DNA of 64,000 nt. It comes from Anastatus disparis. Lineage: Eukaryota; Arthropoda; Insecta; Hymenoptera; Eupelmidae. Location: NCBI GenBank assembly GCA_017163975.1, contig JAFFSR010000229.1, forward strand, positions 11,054,001 through 11,118,000, written 5' to 3'. This document shows, in pieces, positions 62,393 through 64,000 of the stretch. A program made the translations under genes and the position numbers. Positions within the stretch are counted from its first letter, which is position 1, and every line of letters begins with the position of its first letter. The notes below the pieces were generated by a model. The model was given only the letters and a program-made list of their open reading frames with translations. It was not told the origin of the DNA and made no database searches.

Positions 62393-62589
62393 ATTTTTAA
62401 ATTATTTAACGTCGCTGTATTTATGCTATCATTGAGATGCTAGGTAGCGACGGAGATCGTTAATGTGTTTGAAAACAAAGCACATGTAAAGTACAGTGGT
62501 GCTTGTATCAATCGGCCGAGAGCGGGATTCGAACTCAGGACCTCGAGATTACGAATCCATCGCTCTACCAAATGAGCCACTCAGACCTC
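62393..62589 (-). mobile_element. tRNA-Thr-derived SINE, copy 9
   Basis: Full-length. Minus strand: head GTGGCTCATTTGGTAGAGCG, loop TTCGTAATCTCGAGG, body CGGCCGATTGATACAAGC, tail GACGTTAAATAATTTAAAAA running into a TA tract. The ORF over its opposite strand is a by-product. Confidence 0.9.
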
Positions 62590-64000
62590 CTATCAGTATG
62601 ATATTTTATTTATACCTAATTAAATACTCTACGTTTTCTACACCTAATACTCCTATAGGTAAAACCAAAAAGTTCATACCCTTTTTTTAAAATAAATTTC
62701 ATACTTTATTTCGAGTGTAAAATACATAGAAATCAACAACTTTTCATATTTTACACATTTACCAAAAATCAATCAACGCTATACCGTTCGCATTATTAAC
62801 CAATCAAAAATTCACCTCACCAAACCCTGTAAAATCAAAGATCTTTGTACTTCAATACGCATCGTCACATCCATATACAATAACCAACTCCCTTCCAGCC
62901 ATTATCCCTTAATTTAAACGTAATACATATCTCCGTGTCGTGCACATACATAAAGCAGCTGCGTAACTTGCATATACATATATATCTATATGGCCAAGCG
63001 TTACGAGAGCGCCTAGAACCTAGGCAATGCGTCAAGCACAGCATTGCTTGCTCAATCATCCAGTAGGCGTGTATATGTACATATAAGTATATATATATAC
63101 ATGTATATATAGACATATTGTTGTAACGCATATTCCGTCTGACCGAGACCGACTTGTTCTACTTTATAAGGTAAGAGAATTGTTTGTACTGTAAGGACTC
63201 AATTATTAAATTAAACGGTAAACATGTTTTTTTAACTATTATTTACAAAGGGATTCAATTTAACAAAATAAAATAATTAATCTTTGAATAGTGTTGTATC
63301 GTTGATACAAAATTCAAATACAATCTCAATTATAATCATGTAAGTCAATATTATGGTAATATATATATAAACATTATTCGTATATGAGTAACTAGCTAGC
63401 TAAGGATCTGGAATGAATTTTATTATACACGGACAACTGTACTAATAAAATTTTATTGATAAAACATAAATAAAAAAATTCACAAATTATTTGTATTCTA
63501 TCATCAATAACTATTGTTTCCTTCAATAAATCCCTCTTACATTGGTAATTTTGCTTCCGAATAAATAGATAGATATTGATGGTTATTTATTTCCTAATAA
63601 AAATATAAAAATGTCTTGTACTACAATATTGATTGTTGTATATAATATTATAGTTTTACAAAATATTGAACGAAAAAAATGATGTATCACAATAAATATA
63701 TAGAACGAAAAAAATGATATATCACAGTCAACAAAACAGAACTAATAATACTATTAAATAATGCAGCTATATCATAGATAACCAATACACACGTAATAAA
63801 ACTATAAACACAAATACTGTTGAGTAATGAACATCAGTTAGAAAAATATATTTATACGAAAATACAATAAATTAGATTAAATGGAAATAATATACATGTA
63901 AATACGCTGAAAAATTATTTCTGTAATAATTACCATTTTAAAAACAATTTTTTGGAAACTTAAAAATAATAATTTTATAAATTAATCCTGTGTAATACGA
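62590..64000. other. Intergenic to the right edge
   Basis: An island at about 62860-63180 contains two adjacent small hairpins (GCCTAG/CTAGGC near 63011 and GCAATGC/GCATTGC near 63026-63050) and a donor-like AAG|GTAAGAG near 63171. A 35-base tandem duplication with GAACGAAAAAAATGAT lies at about 63668-63728. No gene was recognised. Confidence 0.35.

Noticed and set aside
62496..62690. 64-codon ORF over a SINE
   Set aside because: By-product of the antisense strand of SINE copy 9.
62990..63060. Possible microRNA hairpin
   Set aside because: Two short adjacent stems of 6-7 bp do not make a 60-70-base precursor with a long stem.
1..64000. Integrated viral or polydnavirus sequence
   Set aside because: No capsid, polymerase, integrase or other viral-type frame and no virus-like gene family was recognised.
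1..64000. Autonomous transposon (transposase or reverse transcriptase)
   Set aside because: No frame with catalytic motifs of these enzymes was seen; all mobile elements found are non-autonomous.

Overview
The window is AT-rich eukaryotic DNA with very low gene density. Four things point to an insect: a secreted insect-allergen-repeat (ANIT/G12-type) gene, intronless MATH-BTB (TDPOZ/SPOP-like) paralogues, tRNA-derived SINEs, and abundant (TA)n and (GA/CT)n microsatellites. Expanded TDPOZ families are known from parasitoid wasps, so a hymenopteran is a reasonable guess, but nothing here proves it.

Layout. (1) At 1-1107 on the minus strand lies the 5' part of an ANIT-repeat gene, with TATA box, initiator, a small 5'UTR intron, signal peptide and two tandem repeats; it runs off the left edge. 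(2) From about 1.1 to 31.5 kb is a gene desert. AT-rich DNA is interrupted by islands of 200-600 bp with higher complexity and CT/GA or TA microsatellites. The desert also holds a decayed minisatellite (10.7-11.3 kb) and three tRNA-Thr-like SINE copies. (3) From 31.5 to 40.7 kb is a transposon nest around a small TDPOZ cluster: one intact gene (37753-38748), one truncated and frameshifted copy (35793-36720) and one short BTB/BACK relic (40405-40636). Between and beside them are a dispersed repeat pair, a foldback element split by a MITE with TA target duplication, a three-armed foldback element, a second SINE family with target-site duplication, and another hairpin. (4) From 40.7 to 52 kb is more desert with SINEs, one signal-peptide-like exon (45222-45362) and a short exon-like segment that resembles part of a class C GPCR ligand-binding domain (47932-48030). 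(5) At 52145-52962 on the minus strand is a small spliced gene for a two-membrane-segment protein. It has convincing first and second exons and an unclear 3' end. (6) From 53 to 64 kb is desert with two short TIR elements, a diverged local duplication and two SINE copies.

No operon-like or multi-gene pathway logic is visible. The genes are isolated, and what connects the parts of the window is repeat activity: nine copies of one SINE family in 64 kb, plus nested foldback elements next to duplicated and decaying TDPOZ genes. Splice sites, domains and repeats were read by eye. No alignment or database search was run.
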